From an uncultured Eubacteriales bacterium (GTDB taxonomy: Bacteria; Bacillota; Clostridia; Peptostreptococcales; Anaerovoracaceae): DNA of 39,181 nt. Both the position numbers and the translations under genes were made by a program. Positions 1-9,041 of this stretch are shown piece by piece; position 1 is the first letter of the stretch, and each line of letters begins with the position of its first letter. The stretch covers positions 1-39,181 of the forward strand of contig CACZAM010000016.1 of the NCBI GenBank assembly GCA_902779185.1. The letters are read 5' to 3'. Under the pieces are notes generated by a model that worked only from the letters and a program-made list of their open reading frames with translations, was not told where the DNA came from and did not search any database.

Positions 1-7
1 CTTCCCT

Positions 8-27
8 GGAGTGATTTGGAGTGATTT
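8..27. repeat. Tandem 10-bp direct repeat
   Basis: The unit GGAGTGATTT occurs twice back to back (8-17 and 18-27) at the left edge of the window. It lies about 90 bp upstream of the adhesin promoter. Nothing else in positions 1-110 is recognisable; the end of an upstream gene may lie to the left. Confidence 0.4.
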
Positions 28-111
28 AGACCTTTTGTCAGTATGGATTATCTCATTTCGGCATCGGACCCGCTACGCACGGATGGTTTACCGTTTACGG
101 AAACTGGCCAA

Positions 112-148
112 TAATTGACAGTTTCTGTGACAGCAGCAAATGTATATT
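112..148 (+). promoter_or_regulatory. Promoter of the first adhesin gene, paired TGAC boxes plus -10
   Basis: TTGACA begins at 115 and a second TGACA at 128, so the two TGAC cores (116 and 128) are 12 bp apart. A -10-like TATATT starts at 143, exactly 15 bp after the second TGAC. The same geometry recurs three times at 16.0-16.3 kb before the second adhesin gene. No good -35 hexamer stands at the normal 17-bp spacing from TATATT, which suggests an activator-dependent promoter. An inverted repeat GAAACTG/CAGTTTC (100-106 and 119-125) overlaps the first box. The predicted 5' leader is about 120 nt and contains a short hairpin CGGTT/AACCG at 177-189. Confidence 0.6.
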
Positions 149-277
149 TTATATGTTAGATAAATAGAACTTTTTACGGTTGCAAACCGATTGCTTTTAT
201 GCAGCATGTGCGGAGCTCGAAAACACAGAGCTGGCTATGGCTGCTGATTTGTGTTATCTCGGGAAGGTCGTTAGAAG

Positions 278-3200
278 ATGAATCTGAAGGAACAGATTTA
301 TGAATTGCTGAATTCGTTATATAACATCATGCGCAGACGTAAGAGTGTTATTCTTGCGCTTTCGTGCGTGGTTGTATTTATTACTACATATATGCTGATA
401 CTCCCGGCATTCACCCTAGAGAAAGATGAAGCAGCAAAACAGGGTGGAATTGATGTACCAAAAGAAGCGTCTTTTGAGATAACTGATGAAGAAGTAAATA
501 TTGAGGCGTATTCTGATGCGCACGAAAGCACAGATGACGAAATCGGTGCAGAGGCGGATTCTGATGCACATGAAAGTACTGATGATGAATTCGGTGTTGA
601 AGATGGCTCGAATGAGCTCGAAAGCTCTGACGATGTTCAGCAGAACAATTCCCGGAATGATGATAAAAATGCGAATGCTTTTGGAGATGATAAAGACCCG
701 CTGAAATATGAAGGGGAAGACTACAGTATAACTGTTTCGGACAAAGAAGAGGTTCTGCCTGAAGGGACATCAATTGTTGTAGAGGAAATTGATAAGAAAG
801 ATAAGGCTGAAGATTACGATACTTACTATAAAGAAGCTCTTTCGGCAATAAATGATGAAGAGGGCAAAAACAAGCTCAATGAGCTTAAATTTGCTCGCTT
901 CTATGACATATCCCTTGTAGCAGATGATGAAACGATTGAGCCTGAAGAAGGGGATTCCGTAAACGTTAGAATTGAGTATGACAAAGAACTGCGAAAGGAA
1001 CTTGGTGTAGAGAATACTGAAAATGTCAAGATCCTTCATTTTACAGAGGATGAGGAAACCGGACAACTTACAACTGAGATCCTTGACAGTAAAGAGAATA
1101 ATGTAACTATTGATACTGACCGTAAAGACCGGCTACGGTCAGCAGAATTTGATGCTGAAAGCTTTTCTGTATATGCAGTTGTATATACTGTCGATTTCCA
1201 TTACGAATTCAATGGCAAATCATATGATTACAGTATTCCTGGAGGCGGATTTATATCTCTAGCTCAGTTGGTGAATTCTCTTGAGCTCTCAGAAGATACC
1301 GGAGAATTCATTGAAGAGATTGAGAACGTAGAATTCAGCGATCCGGAACTGATTTGGGTAGGTAAGGCTGAAAAGGATACAACTGTCGGAGCTCTTAAAG
1401 AACAAAACGGACTCGATATACAATACAGTGATGATCTGACAAAAGATGAAATTAATGAGATCAATTCCCAAAGTGTTGAAAAAGGCGACTGGGCATTGAT
1501 CAGCTTGAAGCCGTTTACAAGCGAAGAATCATTGACTGTCACCATGAAGAACGGGGATCAGTTTGAAATAAAAGTGACGGATGACCGTGTAACAAATACA
1601 GAAGATATTGATGATGATAAAGAATATATTCTGTATACATTGATAAACGGCAAGTACTATGTGCTGAAGACAGATGGCAGCACTGTAGTCACAGAAAACT
1701 TCCCCGACCTGGATACCATGGGTCAGGAATACAAGTGGAATATCAAGTATGTATACGTTGATGGATCCGGACAAGAGTATTACATGATCAAGCCATGCAA
1801 TGACAACACCAGAAGCATCGATCTAAGCTGGGATTCTACTTTCTCCTGGGAAACTCCAAATGATCATCCGCTTGTAAAACAGGATAACTGCAATGTTACT
1901 CTGACACCAAGCGGTAATGGCTTCAAAATAGAAGGATATAACAACTCTAAACTTGTCATTGAGGATGGCTGGTTTGCCGGAAGAATGGGTGATTCTTACA
2001 ACGATATAGTCATCTACGAGCAGGGACACCTTTCGCAGTATGAGTTCAACGTTAATTCGGAAGATTATGCGATGGGCAAAGTGTGCGGAACAGACAAGTC
2101 AGGTGAGTATAAGGAAGACTCGGAGTATGATGCTGTTACAAATAATGAGAAGTATAACCAATATGAGATAAAAGCACAGCCGCAGACTGCGCGTTATATG
2201 TTTGATTATTGGGATTTAAACGGTGAGAGGCTTGCCCTGGGTGCAACTATTCCTGCCGGCACTTTGCAGATCCCATATCAGGGCAGCAGATTAACAGCGC
2301 ATTTTAAGAAGGATCCAAATTATCAGACGCCGGACGATGAAAAAGAAGGCCGTGTTATTGATAAAGAATCCTTCCAGGCATGGCTCAATGAACTCCGCAA
2401 CAGGAACATTCCACTGAATCAGGATAATTGTACCAAGACAGCGGAACTTTACGACTATGAAAACAGAATCTACCGTGTTGATCTCACTGCACAATCGAAT
2501 CTGTCCATGTTTGATGGAGATATTGATCTGGGCTTTATCATAGACGTTTCGGGATCCATGCAGTTCCCATCGAAGCTGATTCCTGTATCTGGAAAGGAAT
2601 CGGTGGATGTGCTTAATCTTAATGCCAATTGGAATACACAGCATCAATTGGATACGAGTAAGGAATACTATATCATTGTCGACAGAACCAATACGGCCAA
2701 TGTACTGCGCCTGAAATGGAACAACGGTACTAATCCTGCTTATCCAAACCACACTGGATGGCCAACCGGTAATCCAAATAGTAGTAGTACCAGGTGGATT
2801 ACGGGATGGGGAATTTGTGGCCTTGGGTATGAAAAAGATGCTTTGGATGGTGCGACACGGTATTTATCGACAGAAAATGCAACTTTTATCGATGCCCTGT
2901 TCAATGGAGATAGTGGCCCATTCCAGATTTATGAGGCTGGTGATAATGGGAAACAGCGAAAGGAATATCTGGAAAGCAGTATTGCAGGAACAATTTCAGA
3001 GTTAAACAGTATCTTGGGTGATCTTGCCTATGCTAACAATGCCAGCGAAGCTGCAGACGTTAAGGTTGCATACAATACCTTCGCTGATGCTGTGGATTAC
3101 AATCACACGAATCACAACTTCGTGTCTGTGACAAGCGGTCTTTCCATCGGTTACGACTATAATGGCGGAACAGATACTGAAGAGGCGCTGATAGATGCAA

Positions 3201-6200
3201 ATAGTTTCTTCTGGAATGATAGCGCTACCAAGGTAGCAGTACTGATTACGGACGGCGCGCCTCAGCAGAGTGGCGTTGATGGGCCTACGCTTGATGCGCG
3301 GGTTAAAGCAGCTGCTGATACGTTGAAAGCTCAGGGCATCAAGCTAGTCACAGTCGGTCTGAGCATGGGAGATGTCAAGAGAGGCTCCCGTCTGCTGTAT
3401 GACATCGCCACAAAGGATTCCGATGGTGATCCGTACTTTTATAAAGCAGAAACCGGCGATGAACTGCAGTATGCTCTCTACGAGGTTATTCAGCAGGTTA
3501 TGGCTGATGCTATCGTAGTTGGTAATGTCACCGATACTGTGAATGAAGCGTTCTATCCTGTCGACAAGAATACTGGCGAGCCGCTGAAAGCGGGTAATGT
3601 TATTGATCTTGAAGGCAATAAAATCGCTAATAATGAAAGAGGTCTTACTGATGAACAGAAGGCTGCCGGCTATGGTGTAATCGGAATTGATAACAATGAT
3701 AATTATACTGTCACATGGAGCGGGCAGAACTTCACCTGGGAAGGCTGGCACGGTACTGTATATGAAAAAGCGAAAGAAGACTTCCTTGGGGGAAATGCAG
3801 TTCGCACTAATGATCCGGACAGTCCGGCCAGAATAGAGTCAGAAGGATATAAAATCCATCCGGAAGATAACACAATAGCTTTCAAGCAGGAAATCAAGGA
3901 TCAGGGAAAAAAGACCCTTGAGACGCCGCGTGTAAACGTCAATGAACTTGATCTGACTGACTGCAATACGGAGTGGACGGTATATCTGGGTACTGAGGTT
4001 GATCCAAAATCGCAGCTAGAGGCATTCTATGACAACATTCTCGTAAAGGAGGTCGTCACAGCTGCAACAGATCAGGACAATGATGGACTCCCTGACAGGA
4101 TGACAGATACCAACATGTACTATCCTTTGCTTGAATCCATCAGTGACGGACGTGAGTCTTCTGCGACAGGCGAGCAGGTGACTTTCAAACTTAAAGACCT
4201 GCTTAAAAAACTGAATAACGGTACAGATATAACTATTGATGATCTGATTGCCGCAGGTTCAGATGGTATCACACTTCCGTATGATCTGTATGGCCAGGAT
4301 TGTCCTGGAACAATCAATATAAAGCTTACAAAGAGCGGTGGTACTGCAGACTATGATCCTCATGAAACAACGGTAACAGGAGATGCCATAGAAACTTATG
4401 ACTTATCTGTCATATATGCGCCGGACTATGAGCATGTTCCTACCGGCCAGGGCGGAGACGGCTCAAAGCCTTATCATACAGGTACGTATAGCCTTGCATA
4501 TCAGGGACACGCTGCCGGTGAGGATTACAGTACGAATACGCACATTATAAATGTATATAATGTGCCGCTTGATGTATATAAAACCGATGACAGCGATCAA
4601 CCTCTTCAGGGTGCGACTTTCAAGCTTTATAAGGCTGGTGGCTCTGGAACAATATCCGGTTTAAGCGGCAACTACACAGAGGTCGCTTCAGGTACTTCCG
4701 GCGCAAACGGCGTTGCGAGACTGACATTTACTGACGGAATGGGAACCGGACTGGTACCGGGCGAAACTTATTTCCTTGTTGAAGATGAGGCACCTGAGGG
4801 TTATACGAAAGACAATACTGTGTGGACTGTACAGGTGCAGCCGGAAATCGGAAAATTCACTGATCTGGAGGGTGTTCAGATTCATGCGCCTGACTATCCG
4901 AACCTTGGGAAATCAATGTATCCATTCAACTGGGATCAGGGAGCAAGAATCGTTGTTGACGGGCAGCCTGTAAAGGTTATAGCGAAGGGAGAGACAGTTA
5001 ACACCACGACTACAATTACGGATGGCTCCTATGTCTCCCATAAGAATGCGATTTCCTTCAGGCATACAGTACGGAACCTCAAAAACGAACTCAATATCAA
5101 AGTTAATAAGAACTGGGAAGACTATGATGATCCGGACCGTCCGGCTTCCGTAACTGTAAAGCTCTATCGCGTCAGTGAAAAGGGACATCAATGGGCTGAA
5201 GGCGCGATCGTACCTTGCAGCTGCACGGTCGATGGTGTAAAGGAATATACCTGCTCTGTATGTAATGCAAAGGATACTCATGTAATTACAGCTTCGGGAC
5301 ACGAGGAAGGCTCTCCACACAGGGAGAACTATCAGGCGCCAACATGCACTGAAGCAGGCGGCTATGATACTGTCGTGAGATGTAAAGTTTGTAACGCTAT
5401 CATCTCCAGTAAACATATGGATATTCCAGCCACCGGTCACACTTGGGAAAATAAAGAGATTGCAACTTCTGATTCGGATCGCTATTGCTATGATACCGCA
5501 GATGTTTGTTCAAAATGTGAAACGGTTAATGAGGAAACACGCGTACATCATGATCATGATTGGAGCGATTGGGAGGGGACTGCAGCTGCTATAAACATTG
5601 CAGGTCAAGAGAGACGAGTCTGTAGCCATGACACATCGCATATAGAGTCAAGAACCCTTCCGCCTTTACCAGCTACTGTTAATATTTATTTCCGCTGTAC
5701 TGGTGATGGAAGCGGAAATCAAAGCTGGAGGCCTACATTTATAGCTGAAAGACACGCTACCGGTGTTGGAGATATGACAATTCAGTGGGATTGGAATAGA
5801 GATACTGGGGATGTTCAGAGTATTGCAGTCGAAGGCTTAAGTGGCGATGCCTCATATAACACTTATACTACTCCTAACGGTGCTGAATATAATGTTCAAA
5901 ATGGAGTTGAAAGAGGGAAGCGGCAAACGCTTACTATTAGTAACATTACAACGAATCAAACAATCTATATAACAATTCGGAATTGGAATTGGGCTGGAAC
6001 AAATGAAGGCTTGATTTATCAGCCAACATTTGATGGAAACTATTCTAATCCTACTCTCAATACATCTTCTCGCAGTTTCAGTTTGAAGTCACTGCTTAAA
6101 GGTATACTTCCTCCACTACGAGGCACAGGAGAGAAATCAGAAAATTCAATTCCTTCAGTCCTTAATGGAATCAGCGGCCTTAAGTCCAAAGAAGAAGCAT

Positions 6201-7288
6201 TATGTGGAGAAAAGTATTGGGAGGAGGTTCCCGGTACATACACGATTACCGGCACGGACAACTGGTCTTTGTCCATTATAGATCTACTCAAGTACAATGA
6301 ATACGGAAAAGAGTATCAGTACTATGTTGAGGAAGTAAGTCCGTCCTCTGGATACGAAGTCACTTACACAGGACAAGGAGCTCAGAATGAAGGGGACGCT
6401 GTTGCTGTAACTAATGAAAAGTCAGAGGGAAGTCTGCAAATCACAAAGAATGTCCACTTCAATGGCCGTACAGCAGCTACGGATGAAGAGAAAGCCCTCG
6501 TAAACGGAGCATACACCTTTACAGTTAAGAACGAAGATGGTGTAGAGATAATGGGCAGCCCATTTACCGTAAATGTTGATAATGGCGTTTCCAACAGCAT
6601 TTTGATTCAGAACCTTGCAGCAGGGGATTACACTATTGAAGAAACAAATAGTGGAAATCTTGTTCTCGATTCAGCTGCTGGCGGAAAAAGTGTGAACAAC
6701 AACATCGCAACTGCAACAGTAACGGCAGGAAAACGGACAGAAACTGATCTACTTGATACTGCAAAGGCTGAGTTTACCAATAACTACATTTCATATGAAG
6801 TTATCATTGTTAAAGTAGATACTGGAAATACCGAAACAAAACTTGGTGGAGCGAAATTCGATCTATATTCCGAAGACGCAGTAGAAGATGGTGGAATCAA
6901 AGATGGAGCTGTCCCATTAATGCATGATCTTATTTCGTCTTCAGACACGGAGGATAGAGGAAAAGTTTCGCTTGGCATGCTCCCTGCCGGAACTTATTAT
7001 CTGTTTGAAACTGAAGCGCCTCTTGGCTATGAAAAACTGGATGAGCCTGTAACGATTACAGTATCAGATAACAGGGTGAGCTTAATGCAGGGTACCAGAA
7101 TCGAAACAAGTGAAATTTCTCAGGATAAAACCGAGTTGTATGTTATGAATACGGTTGGTGTTACCCTTCCACACACTGGCGGCATTGGCACAACTATCTT
7201 CTATGTTCTCGGCACTATGCTGGTTCTCTGCTGTGGCTTATATCTCACTGCACGAAGACGCATCAAAAAGAATAAAGACATGATTTGA
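278..7288 (+). CDS. LPxTG-anchored VWA/Cna_B surface adhesin with inserted cysteine-ribbon module
   Basis: Probable pilus-tip-like or free adhesin of 2336 aa. After a short basic tail (1-22) comes one membrane segment ending in the motif LILPAFTLEKDEAA, shared with the second adhesin in this window. Then follow an acidic linker (about 50-140), beta-rich N-terminal domains, an InlB-like repeat (about 640-690), and a von Willebrand A domain (about 750-1080). The VWA MIDAS is visible as DVSGS near 757, GGTDTEEAL, and LITDGAP near 990, with about 200 residues between the first two. Cna_B/SpaA domains lie at about 1428-1525, 1605-2045 (interrupted) and 2175-2270; a further pilin-like domain lies at 2050-2170. 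Inside the second Cna_B domain there is an insert (about 1637-1980) of cysteine-ribbon units and an aromatic-rich beta domain. The C-terminus has sortase signal LPHTGG (L2297), a hydrophobic stretch and a basic tail. ATG at 278 is preceded by GGGAAGG at 261-267. No sortase gene is present in the window. Confidence 0.9.
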   Translation: MNLKEQIYELLNSLYNIMRRRKSVILALSCVVVFITTYMLILPAFTLEKDEAAKQGGIDVPKEASFEITDEEVNIEAYSDAHESTDDEIGAEADSDAHESTDDEFGVEDGSNELESSDDVQQNNSRNDDKNANAFGDDKDPLKYEGEDYSITVSDKEEVLPEGTSIVVEEIDKKDKAEDYDTYYKEALSAINDEEGKNKLNELKFARFYDISLVADDETIEPEEGDSVNVRIEYDKELRKELGVENTENVKILHFTEDEETGQLTTEILDSKENNVTIDTDRKDRLRSAEFDAESFSVYAVVYTVDFHYEFNGKSYDYSIPGGGFISLAQLVNSLELSEDTGEFIEEIENVEFSDPELIWVGKAEKDTTVGALKEQNGLDIQYSDDLTKDEINEINSQSVEKGDWALISLKPFTSEESLTVTMKNGDQFEIKVTDDRVTNTEDIDDDKEYILYTLINGKYYVLKTDGSTVVTENFPDLDTMGQEYKWNIKYVYVDGSGQEYYMIKPCNDNTRSIDLSWDSTFSWETPNDHPLVKQDNCNVTLTPSGNGFKIEGYNNSKLVIEDGWFAGRMGDSYNDIVIYEQGHLSQYEFNVNSEDYAMGKVCGTDKSGEYKEDSEYDAVTNNEKYNQYEIKAQPQTARYMFDYWDLNGERLALGATIPAGTLQIPYQGSRLTAHFKKDPNYQTPDDEKEGRVIDKESFQAWLNELRNRNIPLNQDNCTKTAELYDYENRIYRVDLTAQSNLSMFDGDIDLGFIIDVSGSMQFPSKLIPVSGKESVDVLNLNANWNTQHQLDTSKEYYIIVDRTNTANVLRLKWNNGTNPAYPNHTGWPTGNPNSSSTRWITGWGICGLGYEKDALDGATRYLSTENATFIDALFNGDSGPFQIYEAGDNGKQRKEYLESSIAGTISELNSILGDLAYANNASEAADVKVAYNTFADAVDYNHTNHNFVSVTSGLSIGYDYNGGTDTEEALIDANSFFWNDSATKVAVLITDGAPQQSGVDGPTLDARVKAAADTLKAQGIKLVTVGLSMGDVKRGSRLLYDIATKDSDGDPYFYKAETGDELQYALYEVIQQVMADAIVVGNVTDTVNEAFYPVDKNTGEPLKAGNVIDLEGNKIANNERGLTDEQKAAGYGVIGIDNNDNYTVTWSGQNFTWEGWHGTVYEKAKEDFLGGNAVRTNDPDSPARIESEGYKIHPEDNTIAFKQEIKDQGKKTLETPRVNVNELDLTDCNTEWTVYLGTEVDPKSQLEAFYDNILVKEVVTAATDQDNDGLPDRMTDTNMYYPLLESISDGRESSATGEQVTFKLKDLLKKLNNGTDITIDDLIAAGSDGITLPYDLYGQDCPGTINIKLTKSGGTADYDPHETTVTGDAIETYDLSVIYAPDYEHVPTGQGGDGSKPYHTGTYSLAYQGHAAGEDYSTNTHIINVYNVPLDVYKTDDSDQPLQGATFKLYKAGGSGTISGLSGNYTEVASGTSGANGVARLTFTDGMGTGLVPGETYFLVEDEAPEGYTKDNTVWTVQVQPEIGKFTDLEGVQIHAPDYPNLGKSMYPFNWDQGARIVVDGQPVKVIAKGETVNTTTTITDGSYVSHKNAISFRHTVRNLKNELNIKVNKNWEDYDDPDRPASVTVKLYRVSEKGHQWAEGAIVPCSCTVDGVKEYTCSVCNAKDTHVITASGHEEGSPHRENYQAPTCTEAGGYDTVVRCKVCNAIISSKHMDIPATGHTWENKEIATSDSDRYCYDTADVCSKCETVNEETRVHHDHDWSDWEGTAAAINIAGQERRVCSHDTSHIESRTLPPLPATVNIYFRCTGDGSGNQSWRPTFIAERHATGVGDMTIQWDWNRDTGDVQSIAVEGLSGDASYNTYTTPNGAEYNVQNGVERGKRQTLTISNITTNQTIYITIRNWNWAGTNEGLIYQPTFDGNYSNPTLNTSSRSFSLKSLLKGILPPLRGTGEKSENSIPSVLNGISGLKSKEEALCGEKYWEEVPGTYTITGTDNWSLSIIDLLKYNEYGKEYQYYVEEVSPSSGYEVTYTGQGAQNEGDAVAVTNEKSEGSLQITKNVHFNGRTAATDEEKALVNGAYTFTVKNEDGVEIMGSPFTVNVDNGVSNSILIQNLAAGDYTIEETNSGNLVLDSAAGGKSVNNNIATATVTAGKRTETDLLDTAKAEFTNNYISYEVIIVKVDTGNTETKLGGAKFDLYSEDAVEDGGIKDGAVPLMHDLISSSDTEDRGKVSLGMLPAGTYYLFETEAPLGYEKLDEPVTITVSDNRVSLMQGTRIETSEISQDKTELYVMNTVGVTLPHTGGIGTTIFYVLGTMLVLCCGLYLTARRRIKKNKDMI

Positions 7289-7313
7289 AAATCCTGATAA
7301 AGGGAGATAAGAC

Positions 7314-7351
7314 GGGAGGCAGTCAAACGACTGTCTCTCTTCTTGTTTTTT
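7314..7351 (+). terminator. Intrinsic terminator after the first adhesin gene
   Basis: Stem GAGGCAGTC (7316-7324) pairs with GACTGTCTC (7329-7337), with one G-U wobble and an AAAC loop. It is followed by a T-rich run ending in six Ts (7346-7351). It separates the adhesin from the two-component operon. Confidence 0.85.
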
Positions 7352-7417
7352 AGCAATTTTCAAAAAGTCATCATTGACAAGGTGATTTGCAGGCTTTACA
7401 TAGCTGAATGTATTTTG

Positions 7418-7468
7418 TTGCGTAAATATTGCGTTTATGTTGCGCCAATGTACTTGATAATGTACAAT
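7418..7468 (+). promoter_or_regulatory. Promoter with three 11-bp-spaced TTGCG repeats before the response regulator
   Basis: TTGCG starts at 7418, 7429 and 7440, an exact 11-bp (one helical turn) periodicity. The third copy (TTGCGC, 7440-7445) stands 17 bp before TACAAT (7463-7468), so it would overlap the -35 position; GATAAT at 7456-7461 is an alternative -10. OmpR/SARP-type winged-helix activators are known to bind direct repeats of about 11 bp next to the -10. The downstream gene encodes such a regulator, so autoregulation is a reasonable inference. Confidence 0.55.
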
Positions 7469-7523
7469 ACTACATAATTATTTAAGATAAGGGATTCAGG
7501 TGCTTTCGCACCAAGGGGGTATT

Positions 7524-8345
7524 ATGATCTCTATAGCTATTGATGATGTTCTATCCATAGCACAGCAGATCAGGGACTTGATGACAGAGATAGATCCTGA
7601 GGGGAATCACTACGCCGGGAGTGATACGGAAGAAATGCAGGGGCTTATTCTTGAGACCAGGCCTGATCTGGTATTGCTCGATATAGAGATGCCTGGCATG
7701 AATGGACTTGAAGTGGCTGCAAAGATAAAGCAACTCTCACCTGATACAAATATCATTTTTGTGACGGGCTTCCCGGAGTATGCTGTTGATGCCTTTGGGA
7801 TGCATGTAAGCGGTTTTGTCGTGAAGCCGGTTACTAAGGAGCGCCTTATGGATGAGATAGACAATCTCAGAATTCCGCCGAAGGCCCGCAGCAAAGATGA
7901 GAAAAAGCTCAGGGTACAATGCTTCGGCAGCTTTGAGGTGTTTGTGGACGGGCGCAACATGAGATTCTCCAGGTCACTGAGTAAGGAAGCTTTTGCGTAT
8001 CTCGTAGACAGGAGGGGTGCAGGATGCACTGTCGGCGAGATATGCTCGATTCTCTGGGAGGACCGCAAAGCGGACAAAAGTCTTAAATCGCAATGCCGGG
8101 TAATCATGGGATCTCTCAAAAAGGATCTTGAGCAGGTAGGCGCGGAGGATTTGCTGATCAAAAACTGGAATATCTGGGGTATCGATGCGTCCAAAATAAG
8201 CTGTGACTATTATGATTTCCTGAAAAAAGACAGTGCTGCGGTCAATTCATTCCGTGGAGAGTACATGGCGCAGTATTCCTGGGCTGAGATGACAGTCGGC
8301 AGTCTGTTCGATTTTACAGAGTCAGGAAAGAGTTTCTTGGGGTAG
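7524..8345 (+). CDS. Response regulator, receiver plus SARP/BTAD-like winged-helix output
   Basis: Cytoplasmic two-component transcriptional regulator of 273 aa. The receiver domain (about 1-117) shows the acidic pair D7/D8, phosphoacceptor D53 in LLDIEMPGMNG, T81 and K101 of the KPVT motif. The C-terminal part (about 128-265) begins LRVQCFGSFEVFVDG, typical of the winged-helix plus bacterial transcriptional activator domain found in SARP-like regulators, not LytTR. I start it at ATG 7524 because AAGGGGG (7513-7519) lies just upstream; an in-frame TTG or GTG further upstream lacks this site. It is the first gene of an operon with a membrane protein (3-bp gap) and a LytS-type kinase. Its targets are not proven; the flanking surface-protein genes are the obvious candidates. 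Confidence 0.9.
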   Translation: MISIAIDDVLSIAQQIRDLMTEIDPEGNHYAGSDTEEMQGLILETRPDLVLLDIEMPGMNGLEVAAKIKQLSPDTNIIFVTGFPEYAVDAFGMHVSGFVVKPVTKERLMDEIDNLRIPPKARSKDEKKLRVQCFGSFEVFVDGRNMRFSRSLSKEAFAYLVDRRGAGCTVGEICSILWEDRKADKSLKSQCRVIMGSLKKDLEQVGAEDLLIKNWNIWGIDASKISCDYYDFLKKDSAAVNSFRGEYMAQYSWAEMTVGSLFDFTESGKSFLG

Positions 8346-8348
8346 GTA

Positions 8349-9029
8349 ATGGATAATGCCGGGAAGGTCAGTGTTCCGGCGATCAGGACATTGACTTACT
8401 GCATTTTAATAAAGGCGATCATAAGTATGGCTATGTGTGCATGCACTGTTGCCACGGGGTTTGCAATGACCCATCCAGGCCGGGACATCCCCGGCCTTAT
8501 TGTCATTTTTGTGATTGCTGAGACCGCCAGACTCCTTAACAGCATTTTATGCATACTAAGTCTTGCCAATGTTACAGCACTTTCAAAGAAGTTTGTAACT
8601 GCACAGGCATTTATAATAACAGGCATCGTCATGGAGTGCATGGTCATGCTCCTTGTCGGAGAGAAGGCGCAGATAATCACGCATCCCCACCGGAAAGAAG
8701 CAGAGCTTATAGTAGCTGTCACACTGGCGTTCGTCTTTGCCAGACGGCTCCTGAAAGGCGCAGGATTTATGCAGATAATGAAAGGCTTTGGCGAGGCTCT
8801 CAGAAAGGACGGCCGGGCAGAACAGGCTGAAGGAACTGAGAAAGCCGGAACCGCGTATATGTGGTGTAACATCGCCAGCGTGCTCCTGAACGTAATATTC
8901 AAGCCCGGAGTGGTTGTGAACGCTGTAATCTATTTTTTCTGGGCTGTTATGGAGGTGTTGATGTACAGGCAGGCAAGTTCTGCGGCATTCAGCATATGGA
9001 GAAACCGGGCGTTCAGTGATGGGGAATAA
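8349..9029 (+). CDS. Multi-pass membrane protein of the two-component operon, unknown function
   Basis: I do not recognise the family. The 226-aa product has about four to five hydrophobic segments: near residues 12-40, 45-75, 80-105, 118-137 and the C-terminal third. A basic, charged cytoplasmic-looking stretch sits near 140-170. ATG 8349 follows the response regulator stop by three bases, with GGGGTAGG acting as ribosome site, so the two are translationally close. The gene is sandwiched between the regulator and the kinase, so a role in signal sensing or in modulating the kinase is plausible but unproven. Confidence 0.8.
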   Translation: MDNAGKVSVPAIRTLTYCILIKAIISMAMCACTVATGFAMTHPGRDIPGLIVIFVIAETARLLNSILCILSLANVTALSKKFVTAQAFIITGIVMECMVMLLVGEKAQIITHPHRKEAELIVAVTLAFVFARRLLKGAGFMQIMKGFGEALRKDGRAEQAEGTEKAGTAYMWCNIASVLLNVIFKPGVVVNAVIYFFWAVMEVLMYRQASSAAFSIWRNRAFSDGE

Positions 9030-9041
9030 AGGCGGAACGCT

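Noticed and set aside
278-7288. The first adhesin as a sequence-interrupted pair of genes, because of the unusual insert.
   Set aside because: The frame is open throughout, codon use is even, and the Cna_B fold signature resumes after the insert, so it is one continuous protein.
7374-7379. TTGACA before the response regulator gene as a fifth paired-TGAC promoter.
   Set aside because: There is no second TGAC 12 bp downstream and no -10 at the expected distance.
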